Made by a program: the position numbers and the translations under genes. The notes below the pieces were generated by a model. The model worked only from the letters and a program-made list of their open reading frames with translations, made no database searches and was not told the origin of the DNA. From Tenacibaculum soleae (GTDB taxonomy: Bacteria; Bacteroidota; Bacteroidia; Flavobacteriales; Flavobacteriaceae): 64,000 bases of DNA. The DNA lies in NCBI RefSeq assembly GCF_001693415.1, contig NZ_MAKX01000024.1, forward strand, positions 234,209 through 298,208, in the 5' to 3' direction. This document shows, in pieces, positions 53,962-62,716 of the stretch (positions are counted from its first letter, which is position 1; each line of letters begins with the position of its first letter).

Positions 53962-55734
53962 ATGTCTGAAGAAACAAAAAACACTGCTCCAGAAGCAGTA
54001 AACCCAGCAGAATTTTTAGCAACATTTAATTGGCATAAATACGAAGAAGGTATTGATGAAGTTGATGAGTCTAAATTACAAGAATTTGAAAAAGCCCTAG
54101 AAGGTACAGTAGGTTTCGTAAACGAACGTGATGTAATCGAAGGTACAGTAACAAGAATTACTGATAGAGATGCGATAATCGACATCAACTCTAAATCAGA
54201 AGGAGTTATTTCTTTAAACGAATTCCGTTACAATCCAAATTTATCTGTAGGAGATTCAGTAGAAGTATTAGTTGATAAAAGAGAAGATTCTTCTGGTCAA
54301 TTAGTATTATCACACAAAAAAGCACGTGTAATTAAAGCTTGGGATAGAGTTAACAATGCACATGAAACAGGTGAAATCGTTAACGGTTTTGTTAAGTGTA
54401 GAACTCGTGGAGGTATGATCGTTGATGTATTTGGTATTGAAGCATTCTTACCAGGTTCTCAAATTGATGTGAAGCCAATCCGTGATTACGATCAGTATGT
54501 AGAAAAAACTATGGAATTCAAAGTTGTAAAAATCAACCACGAATTTAAAAACGTAGTAGTATCTCATAAAGCGTTAATCGAAGCAGATTTAGAAGATCAG
54601 AAAAAAGAAATCATCGGTCAATTAGAAAAAGGACAAGTACTAGAAGGTGTTGTTAAAAACATTACTTCTTATGGTGTCTTTGTTGATTTAGGTGGTGTTG
54701 ATGGATTAGTACATATTACTGATTTATCTTGGTCTCGTATCAACCACCCGAACGAGGTTGTTGAATTAGATCAAAAATTAAACGTTGTAATTTTAGACTT
54801 TGACGATAACAAATCTAGAATCCAATTAGGATTAAAACAATTATCAGCTCATCCTTGGGAAGCCTTAAATACTGACTTAAAAGTTGGAGATAAAGTAAAA
54901 GGTAAAGTTGTTGTTTTAGCTGATTACGGTGCATTTGTAGAGGTTGAAGAAGGAGTTGAAGGATTAATTCACGTTTCTGAAATGTCTTGGTCTACACACT
55001 TACGTTCTGCACAAGATTTCGTAAAAGTTGGTGACGAGGTAGAAGCTCAAATCTTGACATTAGATCGTGAAGATCGTAAAATGTCTTTAGGTATGAAGCA
55101 ATTACACCCAGATCCATGGACAGATATTACTGCTAAATACCCTGTAGGTTCTACTCATACTGGTACTGTACGTAACTACACTAACTTTGGTGTATTCGTA
55201 GAATTAGAAGAAGGAATTGACGGATTAGTGTATATCTCTGATTTATCTTGGACTAAGAAAATTAAGCACCCATCAGATTTTGTAACTGTTGGTGATAAAT
55301 TAGATGTTCAAGTATTAGAATTAGATGTTGAAAACCGTAAGTTAAACTTAGGTCATAAGCAAACTCAAGATAATCCTTGGGATGCGCATGAAGCTACGTA
55401 TGCAATCGGATCTACACATGAAGGTTCTATTAAAGAGAAAAATGACAAAGGTGCTACTGTAGTATTTGCAGATGGTATTGAAGCATTTGCTCCAACACGT
55501 TTCTTAGAAAAAGAAGACGGATCTAAATTAGAAAAAGGTGATGCTGTAAAGTTCATCGTTACTGAATTTAGTAAAGAATACCGTAGAATTGTTGTTTCTC
55601 ATACTTCTCTTTTCAAAGAAGAAGAAAAGAAAAACATCAAAGCTGCAGCTAAAAAAGCTGCTGATGCTCCAAAATCTACATTAGGAGATATCGGTGGATT
55701 AGCTGAATTAAAAAAGAAAATGGAAGGGAAATAA
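53962..55734 (+). CDS. rpsA: 30S ribosomal protein S1
   Basis: The 590-aa protein consists of an N-terminal ribosome-binding part (FNWHKYEEGID) and about six S1 RNA-binding repeats, with the recurrent landmarks GFVKCRTRGGMIVDVFGIEAFLPGSQ and three near-identical G-V-F-V-D/E-L-E/G-G-x-G-L-V repeats (about 225-300, 310-380, 395-470). The tail is Lys/Ala-rich. Base and codon use are visibly more selected (GTA/AAC/TTC endings) than in neighbouring genes, as expected for a highly expressed gene. It ends in a strong terminator. Confidence 0.95.
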   Translation: MSEETKNTAPEAVNPAEFLATFNWHKYEEGIDEVDESKLQEFEKALEGTVGFVNERDVIEGTVTRITDRDAIIDINSKSEGVISLNEFRYNPNLSVGDSVEVLVDKREDSSGQLVLSHKKARVIKAWDRVNNAHETGEIVNGFVKCRTRGGMIVDVFGIEAFLPGSQIDVKPIRDYDQYVEKTMEFKVVKINHEFKNVVVSHKALIEADLEDQKKEIIGQLEKGQVLEGVVKNITSYGVFVDLGGVDGLVHITDLSWSRINHPNEVVELDQKLNVVILDFDDNKSRIQLGLKQLSAHPWEALNTDLKVGDKVKGKVVVLADYGAFVEVEEGVEGLIHVSEMSWSTHLRSAQDFVKVGDEVEAQILTLDREDRKMSLGMKQLHPDPWTDITAKYPVGSTHTGTVRNYTNFGVFVELEEGIDGLVYISDLSWTKKIKHPSDFVTVGDKLDVQVLELDVENRKLNLGHKQTQDNPWDAHEATYAIGSTHEGSIKEKNDKGATVVFADGIEAFAPTRFLEKEDGSKLEKGDAVKFIVTEFSKEYRRIVVSHTSLFKEEEKKNIKAAAKKAADAPKSTLGDIGGLAELKKKMEGK

Positions 55735-55755
55735 ATCTCTGATATTATAAATTTT

Positions 55756-55788
55756 AAAACCGTTACGTTAGTAGCGGTTTTTTTTATG
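55756..55788 (+). terminator. Terminator of rpsA
   Basis: AAACCGTTAC pairs with GTAGCGGTTT around GTTA (one T-G wobble), followed by T6. Confidence 0.85.
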
Positions 55789-56181
55789 CTTAATAAGTCA
55801 ATTAATTAAACCAAATGAAGAATATTAAGAACTAAAATTTATGAATTAGAAATTAAAATAAAGATACTTACACTTCTCTAGAGCTTTCTTTTATTCCATC
55901 AATTCCATAGAAATAGCTATAATAAACTCTTTATAAATAATAAAAAGTTGAATATAATTTAGGATTTTTTTGAGGTTAATACCATAGTTAAAATTAGAAT
56001 AACATGTCTACTTAACAAAAAAAAGTGTTGGATTTAAATAATAAATTAGCTATTTTTAAGATAATAAAACTTTAAAATTTATAGAAAAATAGATAAAAGG
56101 ACCCTTGAAAATAATAGAAACTTATTTTACACTTTAAATGATATTTTAATATTTCTTCTTTAATTAAAACCTTTTGGTAAG

Positions 56182-56349
56182 ATGACAACCTATAATATTA
56201 TAAAAATAACAGCTACCATATTAGCAATAACGATTCACATTAGAAATTGGTATAAGCACTCGATAATTAGAAAAGAAAAAGACCGATACGGACATTTTTT
56301 AATTATATTTCTTTTTATGATAAGTTTTTTATTTTTCTCTTTTAAGTAA
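56182..56349 (+). CDS. Possible small membrane protein (55 aa)
   Basis: An ATG opens a 55-codon frame ending at TAA. The predicted protein begins MTTYNIIKITATILAITIHI, continues with a basic stretch (RNWYKHSIIRKEKDRYG) and ends with a second hydrophobic segment (FLIIFLFMISFLFFSF), so two membrane segments with a positive loop are plausible. A hairpin with T-run follows 43 bases later. Codon use looks natural, but AT-rich DNA readily gives such frames; without conservation data it remains a candidate. Confidence 0.4.
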   Translation: MTTYNIIKITATILAITIHIRNWYKHSIIRKEKDRYGHFLIIFLFMISFLFFSFK

Positions 56350-56391
56350 AATAGGTATGAGTTAAAAAATTACCTAAAGTCATATAAATAA

Positions 56392-56421
56392 AAAACCGAT
56401 ACTTGCGCAACGGTTTTTTTA
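56392..56421 (+). terminator. Terminator downstream of the possible small gene
   Basis: AAACCG pairs with CGGTTT, with an inner TTGCGCAA palindrome in the loop, followed by T5 and an ATG-free gap. Confidence 0.6.
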
Positions 56422-56488
56422 TGTTTTAAATGTAACAAAAGTTACAGTTAAACCTACTTTGAAGTATCAGTATATTCTTTAATACCAT

Positions 56489-56496
56489 TATATTTG
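56489..56496 (+). promoter_or_regulatory. Promoter -7 box for glmM
   Basis: TATATTTG fits TAnnTTTG, 22 bases before the ATG at 56519. Confidence 0.55.
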
Positions 56497-56518
56497 TATT
56501 AAAATTAGAAAAAAAACG

Positions 56519-57910
56519 ATGACACTTATAAAATCTATATCAGGAATTAGAGGTACCATAGGAGGAAACACTGGTGAAAACCTTACTCCAGTTGATGCTG
56601 TTAAATTTGCTGCTGCTTACGGAGCATTTATTATAAAAAGAAATCCAGAAGCTAAAAAAATAAAAGTAGTCATTGGTAGAGATGCTCGTATTTCTGGTAA
56701 AATGATTAGTAATTTAGTGGCTAATACTTTAGTTGGTTTAGGTATAAATGTAGTTGATTTAGGTTTATCAACAACACCAACTGTTGAAGTTGCTGTTCCT
56801 TTAGAAAAAGCGGAGGGAGGTATTATTTTAACGGCTTCTCACAACCCTAAGCAATGGAATGCTTTAAAATTATTAAATGAAAAAGGAGAGTTTTTAAATG
56901 GTGCTGATGGTGAAGAAATATTAAAATTAGCCGCTGATGAAAACTTTGAATTTGCTGAAGTTGATGATTTAGGAAGTTATAGAAAAAATAAGAAATATTT
57001 AAAAAAACATATTAAAGAGGTTTTAAAACTTGATTTAGTTGACGTAAAAGCAATTAAAAAAGCTAAATTTAAAGTAGTTGTTGATGGAGTTAACTCTACA
57101 GGAGGAATTTTTATTCCTGCATTACTAAAAGAATTAGGTGTTAAATGTATAGAATTATACTGCGAACCGAACGGTCAATTTCCTCATAACCCAGAACCTT
57201 TAAAAGAAAACTTAACAGACATATCAAAACTTGTAGTTAAGAAAAAAGCCGACTTAGGTATTGTAGTTGACCCAGATGTAGATCGTTTGGCTTTAATATC
57301 AGAAGATGGATCAATGTTTGGTGAAGAGTATACTTTGGTAGCTTGTGCCGATTATGTTTTAGGAAGATTAGGAGGAGGAAACACCGTTTCTAACTTATCG
57401 TCATCAAGAGCATTACGTGATGTAACTGAAAAACATGGCGGAACTTATACAGCTGCTGCAGTAGGTGAAGTTAATGTAGTACAAATGATGAAAGATACCA
57501 ATACTGTTATTGGAGGTGAAGGAAATGGAGGTATTATTTATCCAGCTTCTCATTATGGACGCGACTCTTTAGTTGGTGTCGCTTTATTTTTATCACATTT
57601 AGCGCATAAAAAAATGTCTTGTAAAGCACTAAGAGATTCGTATCCTAGTTACTTTATGAGTAAAAATAAAATACAATTAACTCCGCAAATAGACGTTGAT
57701 AAGATTTTAGAAACAATGGCTTCTAAATATAAAAATAAAGATGTAAATACTATTGATGGTGTAAAAATTGATTTCGATACAGAATGGGTACATTTACGTA
57801 AATCGAATACCGAACCCATTATTAGAATTTATACTGAAAGTACCAGTCAAGATAATGCAGATAAACTTGCTGAGCGATTTATAACAGAAATTGAACAAAT
57901 AATAAAATAA
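56519..57910 (+). CDS. glmM: Phosphoglucosamine mutase-type phosphohexomutase
   Basis: The 463-aa enzyme begins MTLIKSISGIRGTIGG and has the phospho-serine active site TASHNPKQWNALK (Ser107), the metal-binding DPDVDRL (about 262-268), the substrate loop GEGNGGIIYP (the phosphoglucosamine mutase/phosphomannomutase type) and a C-terminal RKSNTEPIIRIYTES. It would interconvert glucosamine-6- and -1-phosphate for cell wall synthesis; Bacteroidota enzymes of this kind are annotated glmM, but phosphomannomutase activity is possible. Confidence 0.82.
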   Translation: MTLIKSISGIRGTIGGNTGENLTPVDAVKFAAAYGAFIIKRNPEAKKIKVVIGRDARISGKMISNLVANTLVGLGINVVDLGLSTTPTVEVAVPLEKAEGGIILTASHNPKQWNALKLLNEKGEFLNGADGEEILKLAADENFEFAEVDDLGSYRKNKKYLKKHIKEVLKLDLVDVKAIKKAKFKVVVDGVNSTGGIFIPALLKELGVKCIELYCEPNGQFPHNPEPLKENLTDISKLVVKKKADLGIVVDPDVDRLALISEDGSMFGEEYTLVACADYVLGRLGGGNTVSNLSSSRALRDVTEKHGGTYTAAAVGEVNVVQMMKDTNTVIGGEGNGGIIYPASHYGRDSLVGVALFLSHLAHKKMSCKALRDSYPSYFMSKNKIQLTPQIDVDKILETMASKYKNKDVNTIDGVKIDFDTEWVHLRKSNTEPIIRIYTESTSQDNADKLAERFITEIEQIIK

Positions 57911-57913
57911 AAG

Positions 57914-58762
57914 TTGAAACTAAGACTAATCAGTTTATTAATGATGTTGTTAACATCATCAATATTAATAGGACAAGAGGAAGAAATAAAAGTTAAAGAA
58001 AAAAAGAAAGTAACTAATAAAGGAAAATTCTTTGTATACTGGGGATGGAACTGGTCGAGTTACACCGATTCTGACATTCGATTTAAAGGAAATAATTACG
58101 ATTTTACATTGTCAAATGTAAAAGCACAAGACAGACAAACAAAATTTTCTTTTAGGGATTATTTTCATCCAGGTAGGGTTACTATACCACAAACAAATTA
58201 TAGAATTGGATATTTCTTTAAAGAAAACTACACCATTTCTATTGGTGTAGATCATATGAAATATGTAATGATTGCCGATCAAGATGTAAAAATTAATGGC
58301 GAAATTGCTGTTGGTAATGCAAAATATGACGGAACTTATACGAATGATAACATTAATTTAGCTGCCGATTTTTTGCGCTTTGAACATACTGATGGTTTAA
58401 ATTATGTAAATGTTGAATTAAAGCGTTTTGATGATGTTAGTAGTTGGTTTGGTTTAAATTTAGAAAACCTACAAATAAATTTAACTGAAGGAGTAGGAGT
58501 TGGTATTTTATATCCAAGAACTAACACTAGCTTATTAGAAAATGAAAGACATGATGATTTTCATTTATCTGGATACGGAATGTCAGTTGGAGCAGGTTTA
58601 AATATTACTTTTTTAAAGCACTTTTTTGTACAAGCCGATTTAAAAGGTGGTTATATAAATATGGGAGATATTAAAACATCAACCAATCCAGAAGATAGCG
58701 CTTCACAAAGTTTTTACTTTTTTGAAAACACTATTTTAATAGGAGGTAAGTTTAGACTTTAA
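57914..58762 (+). CDS. Exported beta-rich protein of unknown function
   Basis: The 282-aa protein has an N-terminal signal peptide (MKLRLISLLMMLLTSSILIGQ; cleavage before QEEE) and alternating aromatic and hydrophobic strands resembling an outer-membrane barrel (FFVYWGWNWSSY, NYRIGYFFKENYTISIGVDHMKY, LSGYGMSVGAGLNITF). It starts at TTG 57914; no ATG gives a full signal peptide. It follows glmM by three bases. I do not recognise the family; its Gly/Tyr/Phe pattern fits a porin- or transport-type outer-membrane protein. Confidence 0.7.
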   Translation: MKLRLISLLMMLLTSSILIGQEEEIKVKEKKKVTNKGKFFVYWGWNWSSYTDSDIRFKGNNYDFTLSNVKAQDRQTKFSFRDYFHPGRVTIPQTNYRIGYFFKENYTISIGVDHMKYVMIADQDVKINGEIAVGNAKYDGTYTNDNINLAADFLRFEHTDGLNYVNVELKRFDDVSSWFGLNLENLQINLTEGVGVGILYPRTNTSLLENERHDDFHLSGYGMSVGAGLNITFLKHFFVQADLKGGYINMGDIKTSTNPEDSASQSFYFFENTILIGGKFRL

Positions 58763-58852
58763 TCAACAAAACTAGCAAATACGTTAATAATACAAATCTT
58801 TTAGGTCAATTATTAGTATAATTCTAATTTTACACTATAAACTACACAGCAA

Positions 58853-60322
58853 ATGACAAATTTAGAGCAATATTTTAATAAATTTAAAAACAATATTGTT
58901 GGTATTAATCAAACATATATATCTCCCTACGGAGAACAAAAAATGATTTATACTGATTGGACGGCAAGTGGTAGATTATATCGACCAATAGAAGAACAAT
59001 TATTACATAAATTTGGTCCTTTTGTAGCAAATACACATACCGAAACATCAACTTCGGGTGCAGCAATGACCTTAGCTTATCATCAAGCACGGAATATTAT
59101 AAAACAACATGTAAATGCATCAAATGATGATGTATTGATTACTGAAGGATCAGGAATGACAGGTGTTGTAAATAAATTTCAACGAATTTTAGGATTAAAA
59201 ATTTGCGAAAATTTAAAAGAAAATACCATAATACCTGATGAAAAAAGACCTATTGTTTTTGTAAGTCATATGGAACATCACTCTAACCAAACATCTTGGA
59301 TTGAAACGATTGCTGATGTTGAAGTAGTGCCGTGTAATGAAGCTGGATTAGTATGTTTGGATAAATTTGAAGCAACTATACAAAAATTTAAAGATAGGCC
59401 TATCAAAATAGCCTCAATCGTAGCTGGGTCAAACGTAACAGGTATAAAAACAGATTATCATAAAATAGCCGCATTAATTCATAAATATGGTGGTTTATGC
59501 TTTGTTGATTTTGCTTGTTCTGCACCATATGTTGATATTAATATGCATCCAGAAAAAGAAGAGGAGTATTTAGATGCTATCTTCTTTTCACCTCATAAAT
59601 TTTTAGGAGGCCCAGGAAGTTCAGGAGTTTTAATTTTTAATAAGAAATTATATAAAAACATGATACCCGATAACCCGGGAGGTGGTACAGTAAGTTATAC
59701 TAATCCTTGGGGAGGTCATGATTATTTTGATGATGTTGAAACACGTGAAGATGGAGGAACTCCTGCTTTTTTACAAACGATTAAAATAGCTTTAGCTATT
59801 CAAGTTAAAAATCAAATGGGGACTGATAAAATTAAACAGCGTGAAGACGAAATAAACCCTATTATTTTTAATTGTTTAGAAAACCTGGAAGGTGTAAAAA
59901 TATTAGCACCAAATCATAAAGACAGATTAAGTATTTTTTCATTTTATTACGAAAAATATCATTTTAATTTAGTTGTTAAATTATTAAACGATCGTTTTGG
60001 AATACAAACAAGAGGAGGTTGCTCATGTGCGGGTACTTATGGACATTTTTTATTAAATGTAGATCAAAATACATCAAATAAAATTAAAGATCAAATATCT
60101 GAAGGTTGTAATACCGAAAAACCAGGTTGGGTACGTTTATCTGTACACCCAACGGTTACAAACGAAGAAATTCAATTTATATGTCACTCATTAAAAACTT
60201 TGACTGAAAACATCAAAGAATGGTCGAAAGACTATAAATATGATATGGTTAAAAATGATTATGTACACATAACAACCGAACCTATAGAAAAAAAATTAAT
60301 AGCAGATTGGTTTACTTTATAA
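58853..60322 (+). CDS. Class V aminotransferase-fold PLP enzyme (cysteine-desulfurase-like)
   Basis: The 489-aa protein has the class V fold: VLITEGSGMTGVVNKF, HMEHHSNQTSWIE (residues 139-151), VDFACSAPYVDIN (cofactor Asp219), the PLP lysine in FFSPHKFLGGPGSSG (Lys249) and a Cys loop QTRGGCSCAGTYGHFLL, which resembles the catalytic Cys loop of cysteine desulfurases but is larger and atypical. It is longer than SufS (about 410 aa). A role in amino-acid metabolism or sulfur transfer is plausible. It lies one base before the M14 gene, so the two are coexpressed. Confidence 0.82.
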   Translation: MTNLEQYFNKFKNNIVGINQTYISPYGEQKMIYTDWTASGRLYRPIEEQLLHKFGPFVANTHTETSTSGAAMTLAYHQARNIIKQHVNASNDDVLITEGSGMTGVVNKFQRILGLKICENLKENTIIPDEKRPIVFVSHMEHHSNQTSWIETIADVEVVPCNEAGLVCLDKFEATIQKFKDRPIKIASIVAGSNVTGIKTDYHKIAALIHKYGGLCFVDFACSAPYVDINMHPEKEEEYLDAIFFSPHKFLGGPGSSGVLIFNKKLYKNMIPDNPGGGTVSYTNPWGGHDYFDDVETREDGGTPAFLQTIKIALAIQVKNQMGTDKIKQREDEINPIIFNCLENLEGVKILAPNHKDRLSIFSFYYEKYHFNLVVKLLNDRFGIQTRGGCSCAGTYGHFLLNVDQNTSNKIKDQISEGCNTEKPGWVRLSVHPTVTNEEIQFICHSLKTLTENIKEWSKDYKYDMVKNDYVHITTEPIEKKLIADWFTL

Positions 60323-60323
60323 T

Positions 60324-61379
60324 ATGAATATATTAGACACCTATTTTTTAGAAGATAATTATACTGAAATAAAAGAAACGAAAATTGAAGGGAGACATGT
60401 TACTCTTGATGATATTGAACCTCTTTATAATGATTTAGATATAAATATAGAATCGAAAGTAGTCGGTTTATCTGAAAAAGGAAGAAATATTTATCAATTA
60501 AAATTAGGCTCAGGAAAGATAAAAATACTTGTTTGGAGTCAGATGCATGGTAATGAAAGTACTGGAACCAAAGCTGTTTTTGATTTTTTAAATTTTATAA
60601 AACTAAACACTACTAGCGAAATAGTTAACACGATTTTAAAAAATTGTAGTATCACAATTGTACCAATGCTAAATCCAGATGGAGCAGAAGTATACACGCG
60701 TGTTAATGCAAATAATGTAGACTTAAACAGAGATGCTGTAGCTTTAAAAGCAAAGGAAAGTAAATTATTACGAGCTATTTTAACAAAAGTAAACCCTGAT
60801 TTTTGTTTTAATTTACATGATCAAAGAACAATTTTTGGAGTAGAAGGCACTAAAAATCCAGCTACTATTTCATTTTTAGCACCTTCAGAAGAAGAGAGTC
60901 GCAAAATAACGACAGGTCGCCAAGAAACGATGAATGTAATAGTTTCGATGAATACATTATTACAAAAATTAATTCCAAATCGTATTGGTCGTTATACAGA
61001 TGAATTTTATCCTACAGCAACAGGAGATAACTTTCAAAAATTAGGACACAATACAATATTAATAGAAGCAGGGCATTATCCGAATGATTATGAACGTGAA
61101 ATTGTAAGAAAGTATAATTTTTATGCACTTTTACAAGGTATTTATCATATTTCAACGTCAAAAGACTTTACAGATTATTCTGATTATTTAGCTATTCCAA
61201 ACAATATCAAGAACTTCTATGATGTAATTTATAGAGCTAAAAATAATGAAAAAGATGTCGCTTATCAGTATGTTGAGAAAATAGAAAATAGTAAATTTGC
61301 AATGACTTTAAAAAAAGAAAAAGAAGGGGATTTATCTTCGTTTTTAGCACATAAAGAATGTAACAAAAATAAGATATAA
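60324..61379 (+). CDS. M14 family zinc carboxypeptidase-like (succinylglutamate desuccinylase/aspartoacylase-like) protein
   Basis: The 351-aa protein has the zinc site of M14 peptidases: SQMHGNESTG (His75, Glu78) and FNLHDQR (His165), substrate-binding NPDGAEVYTRVNANNVDLNRD (Arg127, Asn134-Arg136), and the catalytic Glu248 in ILIEAGHYP. It would remove a C-terminal residue or deacylate an amino-acid derivative. It is coexpressed with the class V PLP enzyme and followed by an Lrp-type regulator, which suggests a common amino-acid pathway. Confidence 0.85.
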   Translation: MNILDTYFLEDNYTEIKETKIEGRHVTLDDIEPLYNDLDINIESKVVGLSEKGRNIYQLKLGSGKIKILVWSQMHGNESTGTKAVFDFLNFIKLNTTSEIVNTILKNCSITIVPMLNPDGAEVYTRVNANNVDLNRDAVALKAKESKLLRAILTKVNPDFCFNLHDQRTIFGVEGTKNPATISFLAPSEEESRKITTGRQETMNVIVSMNTLLQKLIPNRIGRYTDEFYPTATGDNFQKLGHNTILIEAGHYPNDYEREIVRKYNFYALLQGIYHISTSKDFTDYSDYLAIPNNIKNFYDVIYRAKNNEKDVAYQYVEKIENSKFAMTLKKEKEGDLSSFLAHKECNKNKI

Positions 61380-61456
61380 CTGAATATTTCTTAAAAAAAG
61401 TGTTTTTAAATTGAAAAAAAGCTATATTTTAGCAAAATTACTTGAATAAAATAAAA

Positions 61457-61936
61457 ATGAAGAAATTTGTACTTGATGAGATTGATCATCAAATTTTAGA
61501 CATTTTAATAGAAAATGCTCGTACTCCTTTTACAGACATCGCAAAGAAATTATTAGTATCTGCAGGTACCATCCATGTACGTGTTAAAAAAATGGAAGAT
61601 GAAGGTATAATTCAAGGTTCAACATTAACATTGAACTATGATAAAATGGGGTATACTTTTATTGCACATGTTGGTGTATATTTAGAAAAAACATCAATGA
61701 CACAACATGTTTTAGATAAATTACGCTTAATTCCGAACGTAACAGTAGCATATGTGACAGCAGGAAAATACAATATTTTTTGTAAAGTAAGGGCTAAAAG
61801 TACTAATGATGCTAAGGATATTATCTATCAAATAGATGATATTAATGGGGTGAACCGTACAGAAACAATGATTTCATTAGAAGAAAGTATTAACGATAAA
61901 AAACGTTTGATGCATGCAATTTTTAAAGAAATATAA
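61457..61936 (+). CDS. Lrp/AsnC family transcriptional regulator
   Basis: The 159-aa protein starts with the winged HTH (LDEIDHQILDILIENARTPFTDIAKKL ... SAGTIHVRVKKMEDEGII) and ends with the RAM ligand-binding domain (about 75-150). Lrp proteins respond to amino acids and regulate transport or catabolism genes. The frame reaches back to a TTG at 61442, but ATG 61457 (MKKFVLDEID) matches the family. It is 62 bases after the M14 gene and may have its own promoter (TATATTTT at about 61422). Confidence 0.93.
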   Translation: MKKFVLDEIDHQILDILIENARTPFTDIAKKLLVSAGTIHVRVKKMEDEGIIQGSTLTLNYDKMGYTFIAHVGVYLEKTSMTQHVLDKLRLIPNVTVAYVTAGKYNIFCKVRAKSTNDAKDIIYQIDDINGVNRTETMISLEESINDKKRLMHAIFKEI

Positions 61937-61953
61937 TTAAACTAACTATCATT

Positions 61954-61997
61954 AAAAAAAAGGATTAACATGTAAAATTGTTAATCCTTTTTTTTAA
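61954..61997. terminator. Bidirectional terminator between lrp and truC-like genes
   Basis: AGGATTAACA pairs with TGTTAATCCT around an 8-base loop with A-run and T-run on the two sides, so it can serve both convergent genes. Confidence 0.88.
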
Positions 61998-62015
61998 TAT
62001 TAAATTATTTAATAT

Positions 62016-62711
62016 TCAAATCATCCAATTAAATTTTTTTAAAATAATATTCCAATCATTAGGTAAACTGGCTACTATTATTTTCTTTTTTTTAGAAAAA
62101 GGATGTATAAATTCTAATGAATATGCATGTAAAAATAAATTTTCACAATTAAATTTATCTATAAACATTACATTATGATTTTTATCACCATATTTTGGAT
62201 CACCAATAAGTGGATGACTTATTTTATTCAAATGAATACGTAGTTGATGTAATCTACCCGTGGTAGGTTTCATTTCAACTAAACTGTATCTTGAAGTATC
62301 ATAAGGTTTTACTGGAATATCTACAATAACATTACCAATTGTCTTTAAGTGTGTTTCAGCTTCTTTATAAACATTGGAATCTCTACCTTTTACTGGAGAA
62401 TTTATTATTTTATGCTCTGGTGAATGCCCCCTTACAATTCCATAATATGTTTTTTGAATTTCATTATTCGTAAATAATTCTTGAAATTTAGATACATACT
62501 TTGTTTCTTTAGCTAGCAGAATAATCCCAGAAGTTTTTCTGTCTAATCTATGAATCGGGTAAAATTTTTGTCCAAATTGATTAAACAATAACTGCAATAA
62601 GGAATCTTCATCGGCTACATTTCTAGAATGATGGGCATGGTGTACCACTACGTTATTAGGTTTAGTAACACAAAGTATATATTCATCTTCAAAAAGAACA
62701 GTAAGGTTCAT
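62016..62711 (-). CDS. truC: TruC-like tRNA pseudouridine synthase
   Basis: The 231-aa protein has the RluA/TruC catalytic motif YPIHRLDRKTSGIILLAK (Asp in HRLDR), the RLHQLRIHLNKISHPLIGD motif and the LLFEDEYILCVTKPNNVVVH N-terminus. Length and the HRLDRKTSG form fit TruC, which modifies U65 of tRNA; RluA-type rRNA activity cannot be excluded. It follows the MFS gene by 5 bases and is probably cotranscribed. Confidence 0.87.
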   Translation of the reverse strand: MNLTVLFEDEYILCVTKPNNVVVHHAHHSRNVADEDSLLQLLFNQFGQKFYPIHRLDRKTSGIILLAKETKYVSKFQELFTNNEIQKTYYGIVRGHSPEHKIINSPVKGRDSNVYKEAETHLKTIGNVIVDIPVKPYDTSRYSLVEMKPTTGRLHQLRIHLNKISHPLIGDPKYGDKNHNVMFIDKFNCENLFLHAYSLEFIHPFSKKKKIIVASLPNDWNIILKKFNWMI

Positions 62712-62716
62712 ATAAT

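Larger units (their letters stand above)
55735..56518. other. Gap between rpsA and glmM with one possible small gene
   Basis: The 784-base stretch holds the rpsA terminator, an AT-rich stretch without clear features (about 55790-56160), a possible 55-aa ORF at 56182-56349, a hairpin with T-run, and the -7 box for the next gene. I see no tRNA, riboswitch or other RNA in it. Confidence 0.6.

Noticed and set aside
61422..61456. Upstream TTG start for the Lrp regulator at 61442
   Set aside because: Five extra residues not found in the family, with ATG at 61457 giving the normal MKKFVLDEID start.
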